A stretch of DNA of 40,900 nt from NCBI GenBank assembly GCA_035543875.1, contig DATKIY010000217.1:1-40900 (forward strand). The letters are read 5' to 3'. A program made the translations under genes and the position numbers. Origin of the DNA: DATKIY01 sp035543875. GTDB taxonomy: Bacteria > Actinomycetota > Actinomycetes > JAHEKZ01. A model generated the notes under the pieces. It was not told where the DNA came from. It saw nothing but the letters and a program-made list of their open reading frames with translations, and did not search any database. This document shows, one piece after another, positions 40,639-40,900 of the stretch. Within the stretch, counting starts at the first letter, position 1. Each line of letters begins with the position of its first letter.

Positions 40639-40900
40639 ATGAATACGTGGCTGCTGTTGGCCTGCGCGATTGCTTCCGAGGTAACCGCAACTCTGGCGCT
40701 GCGAATGTCTGACGGGTTCTCAAAGTTCTGGCCAGCCGTGGTCGTTGTTATTGGCTACGGCACATCGTTTGTACTGCTGTCACTGATTCTGCGCACCGGT
40801 CTAGCCATCGGAATCGTCTACGCGATCTGGTCCGCGTTCGGTGTCGCGCTGGTCTCCGTCCTTGGTGTCCTGCTGTTCGACGACCGGATTTCCAGGCTCA
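40639..40900 (+). CDS. SMR-family small multidrug transporter, 5' part
   Basis: Starts at ATG 40639 behind GAGGTGAG and runs off the right edge (87 codons seen; family length about 105-110). The first helix, MNTWLLLACAIASEVTATLALRM, has the conserved membrane Glu (E14) that carries the proton and drug. The second to fourth helices (AVVVVIGYGTSFVLLSLIL, AIGIVYAIWSAFGVALVSVLGVLLF) and the GxxYAxW motif fit EmrE/QacE proteins. Exports cationic compounds by proton exchange. Confidence 0.85.
   Translation, partial: MNTWLLLACAIASEVTATLALRMSDGFSKFWPAVVVVIGYGTSFVLLSLILRTGLAIGIVYAIWSAFGVALVSVLGVLLFDDRISRL

Overview
The window is a chromosomal segment of a GC-rich actinobacterium (Actinomycetota). The placement rests on gene content: a type II fatty-acid cluster headed by a PucR/FasR-type regulator, a homodimeric E1 pyruvate dehydrogenase (AceE), and the actinobacterial families DUF3145, DUF3052 and DUF1918. 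The order peroxiredoxin - DUF3052 - aceE - PucR regulator - fabD - acyl carrier protein - ketosynthase - carboxyltransferase matches, from memory, the Mycobacterium tuberculosis ahpE-to-accD6 region, with local insertions. I cannot assign a genus.

Layout. 1-5.2 kb is an accessory, secretome-like region. It holds an edge-truncated secreted protein, a broken PD40 beta-propeller gene in two pieces, two RTX-type calcium-binding proteins, a secreted protein of unknown function and a lipoprotein. 5.4-7.0 kb is a DrrAB-like ABC exporter operon. 7.3-11.2 kb holds a small leaderless protein, a secreted lysyl oxidase homologue with its catalytic residues, a flippase-like membrane protein and a haemolysin III family protein. 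11.2-14.3 kb is a gnd-zwf-pgl oxidative pentose phosphate operon, a likely NADPH source. 14.5-17.5 kb holds small and membrane proteins and DUF3145. 17.8-24.3 kb is the FAS-II operon fasR-fabD-fabH-acpP-fabF-accD, read leftward, with a 17-bp palindrome in front of fabD. 24.5-32.9 kb holds pirin, PPK2 coupled to an FG-GAP protein, aceE, DUF1918, DUF3052, a DoxX protein and an AhpE/Bcp peroxiredoxin.

At 32.9 kb a complete tRNA-Val(UAC) is followed by a decayed integrative element. Its 3' half recurs at 37.43 kb (47 of 48 bases), bounding about 4.46 kb, and a diverged internal copy splits this into two tandem units. Each unit starts with a truncated, catalytically damaged tyrosine-recombinase remnant and carries one cargo gene: a polytopic membrane protein, and a secreted Gly-rich repeat protein. 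A paralogue of the second cargo gene lies just outside the island at 39.0-40.5 kb. The window ends inside an SMR-type multidrug transporter gene.

The core genes link acetyl-CoA supply (AceE), carboxylation (AccD), chain elongation (FabD/H/F, ACP) and NADPH supply (Gnd/Zwf). Several genes lack a Shine-Dalgarno sequence and instead have an NANNNT hexamer exactly 6 nt before the start codon, which suggests leaderless transcription.
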